From assembly GCA_963839365.1 (NCBI GenBank), contig CAWIUT010000001.1:620001-684000 (forward strand): a stretch of 64,000 nt of DNA, given 5' to 3'. The position numbers and the translations under genes are program-made. How positions within the stretch are numbered: position 1 is the first letter of the stretch; the number at the start of each line of letters is the position of its first letter. This DNA is from DASSKA01 sp963839365. GTDB taxonomy: Bacteria > Actinomycetota > Actinomycetes > Propionibacteriales > Nocardioidaceae. The notes beneath the pieces are model-generated. The model was not told where the DNA came from, searched no databases, and was given only the letters and a program-made list of their open reading frames with translations. Positions 44,262-52,590 of this stretch are shown here, piece by piece.

Positions 44262-44969
44262 TCACCCTGGCAGGTGCCAGGTGGCCACGACGTACATCAC
44301 CCCGAACGGGTCGTCCCGGTAGCTGATCTCGGCCCGGACGGGCGTGCCCTGCGCGCGGACGGCCGCGGCCATCACCTGCAACGCCGCCCGGCCGGAGACC
44401 ATCAGCTCCTCGGCCAGCCCGACGTCCCGCTCGAGCAGCGCGACGACGTCGCCGTTCGCGAGCGCGCAGGCGGTCTGCTCGTCGTAGTCGAAGGCGCGCT
44501 CGTCGACGTAGCCGGGGGCGTGCACCCCACGGCGAGCGCTGCCGTCGCCGAGGACCAGCAGCACCGTGGTCCGGTCGGCGCCGGCCAGGCTCCGCGCCAC
44601 CTGCTCGACCTCCTCGAGCGCGGCGCCCCGGGCGACGCCCTGCAACCGCGTCGGCCCCTGCCAGCCGGCCTCGTCGAGCAGCCGGCGCCCCACCCCCAGG
44701 CTCAACGGCAGCCCCACGGCCCGGGGTCCCCCGCCAGACGGGTGCGGTCCCCCGAAGAGTTCCGGGGCGGGAGCAAGAGAGCCGTCCCGGACCGCGGTCG
44801 CCGCCTCCCCACCCACCACGACGACCACGTCGGGCGCGGGCGAGAGGGCCTGCCGCAAGGCTGCAAGGCAGGCGTCCCGCACCTCGTGCGCGGCATCGTG
44901 ACGCCCCGCCAGCTCGCGGAACAGCAGCGGCGGCTGCGGGCAGACGACGACGGTGCGGATCACGCTCAC
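44262..44969 (-). CDS. class III extradiol dioxygenase subunit B-like (LigB/MEMO-fold) protein
   Basis: A 235-residue protein starting VIRTVVVCPQPPLLFRELAG, the N-terminal hallmark of the actinobacterial LigB-like family, followed by PDVVVVVGGEAA and LLVLGDGSARRGVHAPGYVDE. The family shares a fold with protocatechuate 4,5-dioxygenase and MEMO. The usual pair of iron histidines is not obvious here, so dioxygenase activity should not be assumed. GTG start overlaps the FolP2-like stop (GTGA), so the two are coupled. Function unknown. Confidence 0.72.
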   Translation of the reverse strand: MSVIRTVVVCPQPPLLFRELAGRHDAAHEVRDACLAALRQALSPAPDVVVVVGGEAATAVRDGSLAPAPELFGGPHPSGGGPRAVGLPLSLGVGRRLLDEAGWQGPTRLQGVARGAALEEVEQVARSLAGADRTTVLLVLGDGSARRGVHAPGYVDERAFDYDEQTACALANGDVVALLERDVGLAEELMVSGRAALQVMAAAVRAQGTPVRAEISYRDDPFGVMYVVATWHLPG

Positions 44970-45826
44970 GCCAGCCCGCGCACCACGCGGGCGGGACCCC
45001 GGGTGCCCCGGACAGCGGCGACCATGTCGAGCACCTGCCGGGTCTCGCGCACGTCGTGGGCGCGGAACACCCGGGCACCCTGCCACGCGGAGACCGCGGT
45101 CGCAGCCAGCGTCCCGGCCAGCCGGTCGGTGACCGGCAGGTCCAGCGTCTCCCCCACGAAGTCCTTGCGGGACAGCGCCACCAGCACCGGCCACCCGGTG
45201 GCGACCAGCTCGTCGATCCGCCGGGTCACCTCCAACGAGTGCCAGGTGTTCTTGCCGAAGTCGTGCGCCGGGTCGATGAGGATGCTGTCCCGGTCCACAC
45301 CCAGGCAGTGTGCCCGCTCGGCGAGCGCCACCGTGTCCTCGATGACCGAGCGCACCACGTCGTCGTACTCCAGCCGGTGCGGCGCCGTCCGCGGAGCGAG
45401 CCCGCCGGTGTGGGCGCACACCAGCGCCGCACCGTGCTCGGCAGCGACCTCGGCAAGGGTCGGGTCGTAGCCGCCCCAGGCGTCGTTGAGCAGGTCCGCG
45501 CCCGCCTCGCAGACGCGGCGGCCCACCTCGGCGCGCCAGGTGTCCACGCTGACCACCAGGTCGGGGAACTCCGCGCGCACCCTGGCCACGAACCCGGCGG
45601 TCCGTCGGATCTCCTCGGCGGCGTCGACATCCTCGCCTGGGCCCGCCTTGACGCCGCCGACGTCGACGATGTCGGCGCCCTCAGCGACGACCTCGCGCAC
45701 CCGCTCGAGCGCCTGCTCCTCCTGCCAGGTGGCGCCCCGGTCGTAGAAGGAGTCGCGGGTCCGGTTGACGACCGCCATCACCAGCAGGTCGGTGTCGGCG
45801 AACTCGCGCCGCCCCAGCCTCAACAC
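44966..45826 (-). CDS. folP2: dihydropteroate synthase-like protein, FolP2 type
   Basis: A 286-residue TIM-barrel protein of the pterin-binding family. It resembles mycobacterial FolP2 rather than FolP1: VVNRTRDSFYDRGATW replaces the canonical NVTPDSFSDGG, DVGGVKAGPGEDVD replaces DIGGESTRPGA, and LIDPAHDFGKNTWHSLE, ALSRKDFVGETL and the terminal RVVRGLA match FolP2. The M. leprae FolP2 was reported not to have dihydropteroate synthase activity, so a folate role is doubtful. Start is GTG 45826. It overlaps the LigB-like gene by 4 bases. Confidence 0.85.
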   Translation of the reverse strand: MLRLGRREFADTDLLVMAVVNRTRDSFYDRGATWQEEQALERVREVVAEGADIVDVGGVKAGPGEDVDAAEEIRRTAGFVARVRAEFPDLVVSVDTWRAEVGRRVCEAGADLLNDAWGGYDPTLAEVAAEHGAALVCAHTGGLAPRTAPHRLEYDDVVRSVIEDTVALAERAHCLGVDRDSILIDPAHDFGKNTWHSLEVTRRIDELVATGWPVLVALSRKDFVGETLDLPVTDRLAGTLAATAVSAWQGARVFRAHDVRETRQVLDMVAAVRGTRGPARVVRGLA

Positions 45827-45859
45827 GGTCGCGAGCGTACCCGCGACCCCGCCGCGCCG

Positions 45860-46024
45860 TCAGCGCGGTGGTTTGCGGTTGCGGCCGATGCGCGCGCCCA
45901 GGAACACCAGGTCGACGAGGAAGACCACGATCCCGATGATCAGCAGCCAGAACAGTCCCTTGAGGACCACGCCGAGGATGCCGAGCGCGATGGCGACGAT
46001 GATCAGGAACAGAAACAGGCTCAT
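45860..46024 (-). CDS. small hydrophobic membrane protein (54 aa)
   Basis: Short reading frame that starts ATG at 46024 and ends TGA at 45860. Most of it is membrane helix (SLFLFLIIVAIALGILGVV and LFWLLIIGIVVFLVDLVFL), followed by a basic tail RIGRNRKPPR. Two short transmembrane segments are likely. The ATG overlaps the PRC-barrel stop by one base (TGATG), so translation is coupled. Resembles the small lipoflavin/hydrophobic proteins of actinobacteria in general shape only. Unknown function. Confidence 0.75.
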   Translation of the reverse strand: MSLFLFLIIVAIALGILGVVLKGLFWLLIIGIVVFLVDLVFLGARIGRNRKPPR

Positions 46025-46380
46025 CAGCGGCGTCCCAACCGGCGCCTGCCCCCGGCGCCATGCTCGTAGTCGATCTCGTAGTGGGCGAACACCGAGCCCT
46101 CGTCTGCGGCCGGCAGCTCCCCGTCGACGTCGATCGCCGGCGCGGACTTCACGTGCTTCTTCGAGTAGGCCACCATCAGGTAGCCCGGTCCGACCGTGGC
46201 CCCTTCCAGCGGCACGAAGACCAGCCGCCGCCGGCCGGGCAGGCCCACCCGGACCGTGCCGAACGCGGGCAGATCGGTCGTGGTGTCGACGTACACCGCC
46301 TCGAGCTGCCCGATCTTGTCACGGTTGACGTCCACCACGTCCTGGCCGCGAAACTCGCGGATGTCGTTCGCCTCGAACAC
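46024..46380 (-). CDS. PRC-barrel domain protein
   Basis: A 118-residue protein whose first about 80 residues form a PRC-barrel: DIREFRGQDVVDVNRDKIGQLEAVYVDTTTDLPAFGTVRV then RRRLVFVPLEGATVGPGYLMVAY. The remainder is polar, ending in an Arg-rich tail. PRC-barrel proteins in actinobacteria are often stress-associated and bind RNA or protein partners; the exact role is unknown. It is upstream of and coupled to a tiny membrane protein. Confidence 0.85.
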   Translation of the reverse strand: MFEANDIREFRGQDVVDVNRDKIGQLEAVYVDTTTDLPAFGTVRVGLPGRRRLVFVPLEGATVGPGYLMVAYSKKHVKSAPAIDVDGELPAADEGSVFAHYEIDYEHGAGGRRRLGRR

Positions 46381-46431
46381 GTGCCCTCCGCTCTGCGTTC
46401 AGTCCGAGAATGGTGCCCGCAACCGGGCCAG

Positions 46432-47721
46432 TCAAACACCGGCGCGCTGCAGCAGGTCAGGCGTGGCCTCCGCCAGGCAGGTGACCCCGCTGAGCGCCAT
46501 GGTCAGGTCCAGCTCGGCGATCATGTTCCGCGCCACCTCGCTCACCCCGTCCGCGCCTGCCAGTGCCATCCCGTAGACGTACGGTCTGCCGATGCACACC
46601 GCGGCGGCGCCGAGCGCCAGCGCGACGAACGCGTCCGCGCCGCTGCGCACGCCACTGTCGAACAGGACGGGCACCCGTCCGTCGACCCGGCCGACCACCG
46701 CGGGCAGCGCGTCGAGCGCCCCGACCGCTCGGTCGACCTGGCGGCCGCCGTGGTTGGACACCACGATCCCGTCCACTCCGTGGTCGAGTGCCAGCTCAGC
46801 GTCACGCGGGTCGAGGAGCCCCTTCAGCACGATGGGCAGCCGGGTGCGCTCGCGCAGGAAGGAGAGGTCCTTCCAGGTCAGCGAGGAGCGGGAGAACACG
46901 TCCAGGAACGTGTCCACCGCGGCCCGCGGCAGCGGCGAGCGGAGGTTGTCGGCGAACCGGCCCGGGTAGTGACGCGACATCGACACCAGGGTCCGGATCG
47001 CGGCGAGGGTCGGTCGGGGCGTCGGCTCGGCCGAACCCCGCCGCGCCCGCTCCTCGACCAGCGCACGGAACACCGGGTCGGTGGTGTACTGCGCGATCCC
47101 CATCCCCTGCGCGAAGGGCAGGAAGCCGAGGTCGAGGTCGCGCGGGCGCCAGCCGAGGACGTGGGTGTCCAGGGTGACCACGAGCGCGGAGCAGCCGGAC
47201 GCCTCCGCCCGGGACACCAGGCTGGCCACCAGGTCGTCATTGCTGCTCCAGTACAGCTGGAACCACCGCGGCGCGTCCCCGAGCTCGTGGGCGACGCTCT
47301 CCATGGGCACCGACGCCTGGGTGGACAGCACCATCGGCAGGCCGAGCTCTCGGGCCGCCCGGGCCACCGCGAGGTCGGCGTCGGGGTGCGCCATCTCCAG
47401 CACGCCGATCGGCGCGAACAGGTACGGCGCCGGAAGCAGCTGCCCGAACAACTCGACCCCAGGGTCACGTGCGGCGACGTCGCGCAGCATCCGCGGCACC
47501 ACCCGGAACCGGCCGAACGCCTCCCGGTTGGCCCGCGCGGTGCGCTCCTGGCCGGCCGACCCGGCGACGTACGCCCACGCGCGGCGGCTCATCCGGCGCC
47601 GCGCCCGCCGTTCCAGGCGGTGCGGTGAGACCGGCACCCGGGGCCGCGAGCCCAACGCGCCGGCACGGTAGATGGCACCCTGGGCCGCGCGACCCGGCGA
47701 CTCGCTCGTCGGGGCGGTCAT
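46432..47721 (-). CDS. FMN-dependent alpha-hydroxy-acid oxidase (lactate 2-monooxygenase-like)
   Basis: A 429-residue member of the FMN (S)-2-hydroxyacid family. N-terminal RRAWAYVAGSAGQERTARAN, PIGVLEMAHPDADLA, LSTQASVPMESVA, FQLYWSSNDD, and the active site IVVSNHGGRQVDRAVG (catalytic His), then VLFDSGVRSGADAF and IGRPYVYGMALAG. The first about 50 residues and the central loop resemble lactate 2-monooxygenase, which gives acetate and CO2, more than simple lactate oxidase. Substrate not certain. The ATG overlaps the flavoprotein stop by 4 bases. Confidence 0.88.
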   Translation of the reverse strand: MTAPTSESPGRAAQGAIYRAGALGSRPRVPVSPHRLERRARRRMSRRAWAYVAGSAGQERTARANREAFGRFRVVPRMLRDVAARDPGVELFGQLLPAPYLFAPIGVLEMAHPDADLAVARAARELGLPMVLSTQASVPMESVAHELGDAPRWFQLYWSSNDDLVASLVSRAEASGCSALVVTLDTHVLGWRPRDLDLGFLPFAQGMGIAQYTTDPVFRALVEERARRGSAEPTPRPTLAAIRTLVSMSRHYPGRFADNLRSPLPRAAVDTFLDVFSRSSLTWKDLSFLRERTRLPIVLKGLLDPRDAELALDHGVDGIVVSNHGGRQVDRAVGALDALPAVVGRVDGRVPVLFDSGVRSGADAFVALALGAAAVCIGRPYVYGMALAGADGVSEVARNMIAELDLTMALSGVTCLAEATPDLLQRAGV

Positions 47722-49367
47722 CGCACCAGTCCTGCGGCCGCGCGGCCGGCGGTCCGGCCGGAGAACAGGCAGCCCCCCAGGAACGTGCCCTCGAGCGAGT
47801 TGTAGCCGTGCATCCCGCCGCCCCCGAAGCCCGCGGCCTCGCCGGCGGCGTACACGCCGGCCAGTGGCTCGCCGCCCGGCCGCAGCACCCGCGCGGACAG
47901 GTCGGTCTCGAGACCGCCGAGGGTTTTCCGGGTGAGGACGGACAGCCGCACCGCGATCAGCGGCCCGGCCTTCGGGTCGAGCAGCCGGTGCGGCCTGGCC
48001 ACCCGGATGAGCCGGTCCCCGCGGTAGCCGCGGGCGACCCGGATGGCGGCCACCTGGGCGTCCTTGGTGAACGGGTTGTCCATCTCGCGGTCGCGGGCCT
48101 CCACCACCCGGCGTACCTGGTCGACGTCGAGCAGCGGCACGTCGGTGATCTCGTTCATTCCGTCCACCAGCTCCGGAAGTCGCCGTGCGACGACGAAGTC
48201 GGCGCCGTGCTGCAGGAACGCCGCGACCGGCCCCGGCGGTCCGGGCCGCACCCGGGACAGCAGCCTGCGCACGTCACGCCCGGTGAGGTCGGGGTTCTGC
48301 TCGGAGCCGGAGAGCGCGAACTCCTTCTCCACGATCTTGCGGGTCAGCACGAACCAGCTGTAGTCGTAGCCGGTGCTCATGAGGTGCCGGAGCGTGCCGA
48401 GGGTGTCGAAGCCCGGGAAGTACGGCGCGGGGAGGCGCCGACCGAGCGCGTCGAGCCACAACGAGGAGGGACCCGGCAGGATCCGGATGCCGTGGTTGTC
48501 CCAGACCGGGTTCCAGTTGTGGATGCCCTCCACGTAGTGCCACATCCGGTCGGCGTTGATCAGGCTGGCCCCGGCCTTCTCCGTGATGGCGAGCATCCTG
48601 CCGTCCACGTGGGCCGGCACCCCCGAGACCATCCGCTTCGGCGGCCGTCCGAGCCGTTGCGGCCAGGTCCGTCGCACCAGGTCGTGGTTGCCGCCGATGC
48701 CCCCGGAGGTGACGACCACCGCCTGCGCGGAGAGCTCGAAGTCGGCGACCGTCGCCCGGGAGCTGGCCTGCCCCCGGGGCACCGCGCTGGGTTCGAGCAC
48801 GCTGCCCCGGACGCCGGTCACCGTGCCCGCGGTGGTCACCAGCTCGTCGACCTGGTGCCGGAACCGCAGGTCGACCAGGCCGCGCTCGGCGGCGGCGCGC
48901 ACCCGGCGCTCGAACGGCTCCACGACCCCCGGCCCGGTGCCCCAGGTGATGTGGAACCGCGGCACCGAGTTGCCGTGCCCCTCGGCACGGCCGTCGCCGC
49001 GTTCGGCCCAGCCGACCACCGGGAAGATCCGGTGGCCCATCGCGCGCAGCCAGGCCCGTTTCTCGCCGGCGGCGAAGTCGACGTACGCCTCGGCCCACCG
49101 CCGCGGCCAGTGGTCCTCGTCCCGGTCGAAGCCGGCGCTCCCCATCCAGTCCTGCAGCGCGAGCTCGTGGGAGTCGTGGATCCCCATCAGCCGTTGTTCC
49201 GGGGAGTCGACCAGGAACAGCCCACCGAAGGACCACCAGGCCTGGCCGCCGAGGCTCTGCTCGGGCTCCTGCTCGACCACGATGACCCGCTTGCCGGCGG
49301 CGGCCACCTCGGCAGCCGCCACCAGGCCCGCGAGCCCCGCCCCGACGACGATGACGTCAGCGTCCAT
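47718..49367 (-). CDS. FAD-binding dehydrogenase (KstD/fumarate-reductase-like flavoprotein)
   Basis: A 549-residue flavoprotein: ADP-binding VIVVGAGLAGLVAAAEVAAAGKRVIVVEQ at the N-terminus, GGQAWWSFGGLF, then the C-terminal GVYAAGEAAGFGGGGMHGYNSLEG. It belongs to the family annotated as predicted FAD-binding dehydrogenase, related to 3-ketosteroid delta1-dehydrogenase but with a distinct active-site region (RMWHYVEGIHNWNPVWDNHG). Substrate unknown. Overlaps the hydroxyacid oxidase gene by 4 bases. Confidence 0.85.
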   Translation of the reverse strand: MDADVIVVGAGLAGLVAAAEVAAAGKRVIVVEQEPEQSLGGQAWWSFGGLFLVDSPEQRLMGIHDSHELALQDWMGSAGFDRDEDHWPRRWAEAYVDFAAGEKRAWLRAMGHRIFPVVGWAERGDGRAEGHGNSVPRFHITWGTGPGVVEPFERRVRAAAERGLVDLRFRHQVDELVTTAGTVTGVRGSVLEPSAVPRGQASSRATVADFELSAQAVVVTSGGIGGNHDLVRRTWPQRLGRPPKRMVSGVPAHVDGRMLAITEKAGASLINADRMWHYVEGIHNWNPVWDNHGIRILPGPSSLWLDALGRRLPAPYFPGFDTLGTLRHLMSTGYDYSWFVLTRKIVEKEFALSGSEQNPDLTGRDVRRLLSRVRPGPPGPVAAFLQHGADFVVARRLPELVDGMNEITDVPLLDVDQVRRVVEARDREMDNPFTKDAQVAAIRVARGYRGDRLIRVARPHRLLDPKAGPLIAVRLSVLTRKTLGGLETDLSARVLRPGGEPLAGVYAAGEAAGFGGGGMHGYNSLEGTFLGGCLFSGRTAGRAAAGLVR

Positions 49368-49472
49368 GCCCGAAGCCTGCCTGGTGCGCCCTCCGAGCGG
49401 AAGCCCTGCACCTGATGAGCCTGCTCACGGGGTGTCCCGGAGCGAGGAAGGGCCGGTGGCAGACTCGGCCTC

Positions 49473-50234
49473 ATGGCGCTTTCTACCTCAACGACCGACC
49501 TCCGCACTCCCGACGGGGCCGCTGACGCGTTCATCGCCCACCCCGACGACGGGCTGGCGCATCCCGGCGTCCTCTACTGCATGGACGCTTTCGGTCTGCG
49601 CCAGCAGGTCTTCGACATGTGCGAGCGGATCGCCGGGGCCGGCTACTTCGTGGTGGCACCCAACCTCTTCTACCGCGACGGGCGCGCCCCGCTGGTCCCG
49701 GACCTGCCCGACCTGCTGAAGCCGGAGAACCGGGAGAGGCTGTTCGCGGCGCTGGGCCCGTTCATGTCGAACCTGACGCCTGAGGGCGCGATCCGAGACG
49801 CCGGGGCCTACCTGGACTTCCTCGCCGACCAGGACCAGGTCAGCGACGGACCGGTCGGGGTGACCGGCTACTGCATGGGCGGCCGCCTCGCGCTGCGCAC
49901 CGCTGCGGCGTTCCCGGAGCGGGTCGCAGCGGTGGCCAGCTTCCACGGAGGGAACCTGGCCAACGAGGCCGAGGACAGCCCGCACCGCGCCGCCGACCGG
50001 ATCCGGGCCGAGGTCTACGTCGGGCACGCGGACAACGACCGGTCCGCACCGCCCGAGCAGCAGCAGCGCCTCGAGGATGCCCTCACGGCGGCCGGCGTGA
50101 AGCATCACGCGGAGCTCTACGAAGGCGCCGCCCACGGCTTCACCCAGGCCGACACCGCGGCGTACGACGAGAAGGCCACCGCGAAGCACTGGGAGGTGCT
50201 GCTCGACCTGCTCGAGCGCAACCTGGGTCAGTAG
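49473..50234 (+). CDS. dienelactone hydrolase family protein
   Basis: A 253-residue alpha/beta-hydrolase. The nucleophile elbow is GYCMGGR (Cys about 131, as in true dienelactone hydrolase), with a likely Asp in VGHADNDRS and His in GAAHGFTQAD. Such enzymes open 4-carboxymethylenebutenolides in chloroaromatic breakdown, but many act on other esters. Its closeness to pobA and pca genes suggests aromatic metabolism; this is inference. Its 3' end overlaps the pobA 3' end by 7 bases on the opposite strand. Confidence 0.87.
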   Translation: MALSTSTTDLRTPDGAADAFIAHPDDGLAHPGVLYCMDAFGLRQQVFDMCERIAGAGYFVVAPNLFYRDGRAPLVPDLPDLLKPENRERLFAALGPFMSNLTPEGAIRDAGAYLDFLADQDQVSDGPVGVTGYCMGGRLALRTAAAFPERVAAVASFHGGNLANEAEDSPHRAADRIRAEVYVGHADNDRSAPPEQQQRLEDALTAAGVKHHAELYEGAAHGFTQADTAAYDEKATAKHWEVLLDLLERNLGQ

Positions 50235-51403
50235 CCGATCGGCAGCCCGGCGTAGTTCTCCGCCAGGCCGGAGGCCCCGGCCTCCGAGGACGTGACCCAG
50301 CGCAGCTGGGAGAGCTGCAGCTGGGCGTCGAACTCGTCGCCGGAGCGGTGCAACATGCTGGTCATCCACCAGGAGAAGTGGGTGCACCGCCAGACCCGAC
50401 GCAGCGCGGTGTCGGAGTAGACCTCCGCGAGGTCGGGGGACCCGTCACGCAGCCACGCCACCAGGGCCTCCGACAGCAGGGTCACGTCGGCGATCGCCAG
50501 GTTGAGCCCCTTGGCGCCGGTGGGCGGCACGATGTGCGCCGCGTCCCCGGCCAGGAACAGCCTGCCGTGCCGCATCGGCGTGGTCACGTAACTGCGCATC
50601 GGAAGGATGCTCTTCTCCAGCACCGGCCCGGTCTGCAGCGACCAGCCGTTCTGGCCGTGTCCCAGCCGGGCGGCCAGCGCCTCCCAGATCCGGTCGTCGG
50701 ACCAGTTGCCGAGGTCGTCGTCGGGGTCGACCTGCAGGTAGAGCCGGCTGACTGTCTCCGAGCGCATGGAGTGCAGCGCGAAGCCGTCCGGGTGCCAGGC
50801 GTAGATCAGCTCGTCGGTGGACGGCGGGACGTCGGCGAGCACCCCCAGCCAGGCGTACGGGTAGACCCGTTCCCAGACTCGCTGCACCGACGAGGGGACC
50901 ATCTGCCGGGAGGGGCCGTGGAACCCGTCGCAGCCGGCGATCACCTCGGCGTCCACGCGCTGCGGTGTCCCACCCGCGTCGATGAAGGTCACCGACGGGT
51001 GGTCGGTGTCGACGTCGTGCAGGGTCACGTTGGCCGCCTCGTAGAACGACCGCTGCCCGGCGGTCTTCCGCGCCGCCATCAGGTCCTTGGTCAGCTCGGT
51101 CTGGCCGTAGATCCACACGGACCTGCCGACCAGGTCCACGAAGTCGAGGTGGTGGCGCTCCTCCGGCCACTGCAGGTAGACACCGCGGTGCTGCTTGCCC
51201 TCGGCCTCGATCCGCCCGCCGAGGCCGACCTCGTGCAGCAGGTCCACCGACGAGGACTCCAGCACGCCGGCGCGGATCCGGCCGAGCACGTATTCCTCGC
51301 TGCGGTTCTCGAGCACGACCGACTCGACTCCCTTCTGGTCGAGCAGATGCGACAGCAGAAGGCCGGCCGGTCCGGCTCCGATGATGGCGACACGGGTGCG
51401 CAT
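50228..51403 (-). CDS. pobA: 4-hydroxybenzoate 3-monooxygenase
   Basis: Flavin monooxygenase of 391 residues making protocatechuate from 4-hydroxybenzoate, O2 and NAD(P)H. FAD-binding VAIIGAGPAGLLLSHLL, then the PobA hallmarks RIRAGVLESSSVDLL, YGQTELTKDLM, GCDGFHGPSR, the substrate-binding SMRSETVSRLYLQV (Ser and Arg that hold the carboxylate) and FLAGDAAHIVPPTGAKGLNLAI. Full length. It feeds the adjacent pca operon. Whether the PcaR-like regulator also controls it is not visible. Confidence 0.95.
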   Translation of the reverse strand: MRTRVAIIGAGPAGLLLSHLLDQKGVESVVLENRSEEYVLGRIRAGVLESSSVDLLHEVGLGGRIEAEGKQHRGVYLQWPEERHHLDFVDLVGRSVWIYGQTELTKDLMAARKTAGQRSFYEAANVTLHDVDTDHPSVTFIDAGGTPQRVDAEVIAGCDGFHGPSRQMVPSSVQRVWERVYPYAWLGVLADVPPSTDELIYAWHPDGFALHSMRSETVSRLYLQVDPDDDLGNWSDDRIWEALAARLGHGQNGWSLQTGPVLEKSILPMRSYVTTPMRHGRLFLAGDAAHIVPPTGAKGLNLAIADVTLLSEALVAWLRDGSPDLAEVYSDTALRRVWRCTHFSWWMTSMLHRSGDEFDAQLQLSQLRWVTSSEAGASGLAENYAGLPIGY

Positions 51404-51483
51404 GGGCGTGAACTCTCCTCCAGCATCTCGACGCTGAGAGGGTAGCCCCGGCTCGGGCCCGTTCCGGAAACCAGCGGCGTTCT

Positions 51484-51521
51484 CGACCTAGCGGCGTCCT
51501 CGACCTAGCGGCGTCCTCGAC
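51484..51521. repeat. 17-base tandem duplication at the end of a small gene
   Basis: CGACCTAGCGGCGTCCT occurs twice in a row (51484-51500 and 51501-51517), plus CGAC; a weaker third copy precedes it. It duplicates the stop codon of the 46-residue gene. Confidence 0.85.
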
Positions 51522-51645
51522 GGTAGAGGTAGATCCCGAGCAGGACGACGGCCACCACCACCAGCAGGAGGGGGTGGCGGACCAGGAAGATCAGCCCGAA
51601 GAGGTGGCCGAAGCCGAAACCTCGGCGGAAGGGGAAGCGTCGCAC
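51505..51645 (-). CDS. small membrane protein (46 aa)
   Basis: Frame from GTG 51645 to TAG 51505. The sequence is basic and aromatic at the start (RRFPFRRGFGFGHLFGLIF), then a single hydrophobic helix LLLVVVAVVLLGIYLY and a basic end RRGRR. The pattern of a membrane helix framed by arginines argues for a real gene, though the ribosome site is weak. Sits between pobA and the IclR-type regulator. No function known. The overlapping 61-residue proline-rich frame is judged a shadow. Confidence 0.55.
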   Translation of the reverse strand: MRRFPFRRGFGFGHLFGLIFLVRHPLLLVVVAVVLLGIYLYRRGRR

Positions 51646-51734
51646 GAGCGGGCCCTGTCAGTCGGAGGGGCATCTTCGATCGTAGGCACGCGCCGGGGCC
51701 GCCTCCAACGCGACGGCGAACCGCCCAGGCGCCG

Positions 51735-52511
51735 TCACGCCCTCCCCAGGTCGGCCTCGATGGCCGACACCGTCCGCAGGAGCGGGGGCAGCAACTCGCG
51801 CCGTGCCTTCTCCTTGCTGAGCCTGCTCACGTGGGAGGAGACGTTGACCGCGGCCACCACCCGGCCCGTCCGGTTGCGCACCGGCGCCGCGATCGAGCGA
51901 AGCCCCGCCTCCAGCTCCTGGTCGACGAGCGCGTAGCCGTCCGCCCGGGCCTTCGCGATCCGCGCCCGCAGCTCCTCGACGTCGCGCACGGTGCCGTCGG
52001 TGAGCTGCTGGAGCGCGACCCCCCCGAGGTAGTCCTCGAGGGCGGCCTCGTCGAGGCCGGCGAGCAGCACCCGGCCCATGGAGGTGGCGTAGGCCGGGAA
52101 GCGGGTCCCCACGCTGATCGTCACGGCCATGATCCGCGAGGTGGGCACCCGGGCGACGTAGACGATGTCGCCTCCGTCGAGCACCGACATCGACGAGGAC
52201 TCGTGCGTCTGCTTGACGAGCTCCTCGAGGTGCGGCTCGGCGATGCCGGGCAGCGAAAGGCCGGACAGGTAGGCGTAGCCGAGGTCGAGCACCTTCGGTG
52301 TGAGCCGGAACCGCTTGCCGTCGAACCGCACGTAGCCCAGGTCGGAGAGGGTCAGCAGGAACCGGCGGGCGGCAGCGCGGGTCAGCTCTGTCGCTCGTGC
52401 CACCTCGCTGAGGGTGAGCTCCGGCGTCCGGGGGCCGAACGCGGTGATCACGCTCAGTCCGCGCGCGAGGGACTGCACGTAGTGCGGCTCGCGTGGTTGC
52501 CCGTCCGCCAT
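51735..52511 (-). CDS. pcaR: IclR-family regulator of protocatechuate genes (PcaR/PcaU type)
   Basis: A 258-residue IclR-family regulator. The N-terminal winged helix (SLARGLSVITAFGPRTPELTLSEVARATELTRAAARRFLLTL) is the form seen in PcaR, PcaU and PobR. The effector domain has SSSMSVLDGGDIVYVARV and GTRFPAYATSMGRVLLAG, and later VDQELEAGLRSIAAPVRN. In relatives it senses beta-ketoadipate or protocatechuate. ATG 52511 has GGGTGG upstream; GTG 52520 is an alternative. It is divergent from pcaI, with a palindrome in the shared region. Confidence 0.92.
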   Translation of the reverse strand: MADGQPREPHYVQSLARGLSVITAFGPRTPELTLSEVARATELTRAAARRFLLTLSDLGYVRFDGKRFRLTPKVLDLGYAYLSGLSLPGIAEPHLEELVKQTHESSSMSVLDGGDIVYVARVPTSRIMAVTISVGTRFPAYATSMGRVLLAGLDEAALEDYLGGVALQQLTDGTVRDVEELRARIAKARADGYALVDQELEAGLRSIAAPVRNRTGRVVAAVNVSSHVSRLSKEKARRELLPPLLRTVSAIEADLGRA

Positions 52512-52523
52512 CTCGACCACCCG

Positions 52524-52553
52524 TTGACTCGGTCCGTCCCGGCTGTCTACAGT
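52524..52553 (+). promoter_or_regulatory. promoter of the pca operon
   Basis: TTGACT (52524-52529), an 18-base spacer and TACAGT (52548-52553), then about 50 bases to the pcaI ATG. The operator palindrome lies just downstream of the expected start. On the minus strand TACGAT (52568-52563) can serve as -10 for pcaR. Confidence 0.6.
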
Positions 52554-52573
52554 GCGTGCGGAATCGTAACACT

Positions 52574-52590
52574 TGTTCGTATCGCGAACA
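52574..52590. promoter_or_regulatory. PcaR/PcaU-type operator palindrome
   Basis: TGTTCG-TATCG-CGAACA is a perfect 6-6 inverted repeat with a 5-base centre. The core GTTCGTATCGCGAAC closely resembles the published PcaR/PcaU sites of Pseudomonas and Acinetobacter (GTTCGATAATCGCAC). It lies between divergent pcaR and pcaI, after the pca -10 and near the pcaR -35. Confidence 0.7.

Noticed and set aside
51488..51673. 61-residue proline-rich minus-strand frame
   Set aside because: The overlapping 46-residue frame has a proper membrane helix and charge pattern; the 61-residue frame has only shadow composition.
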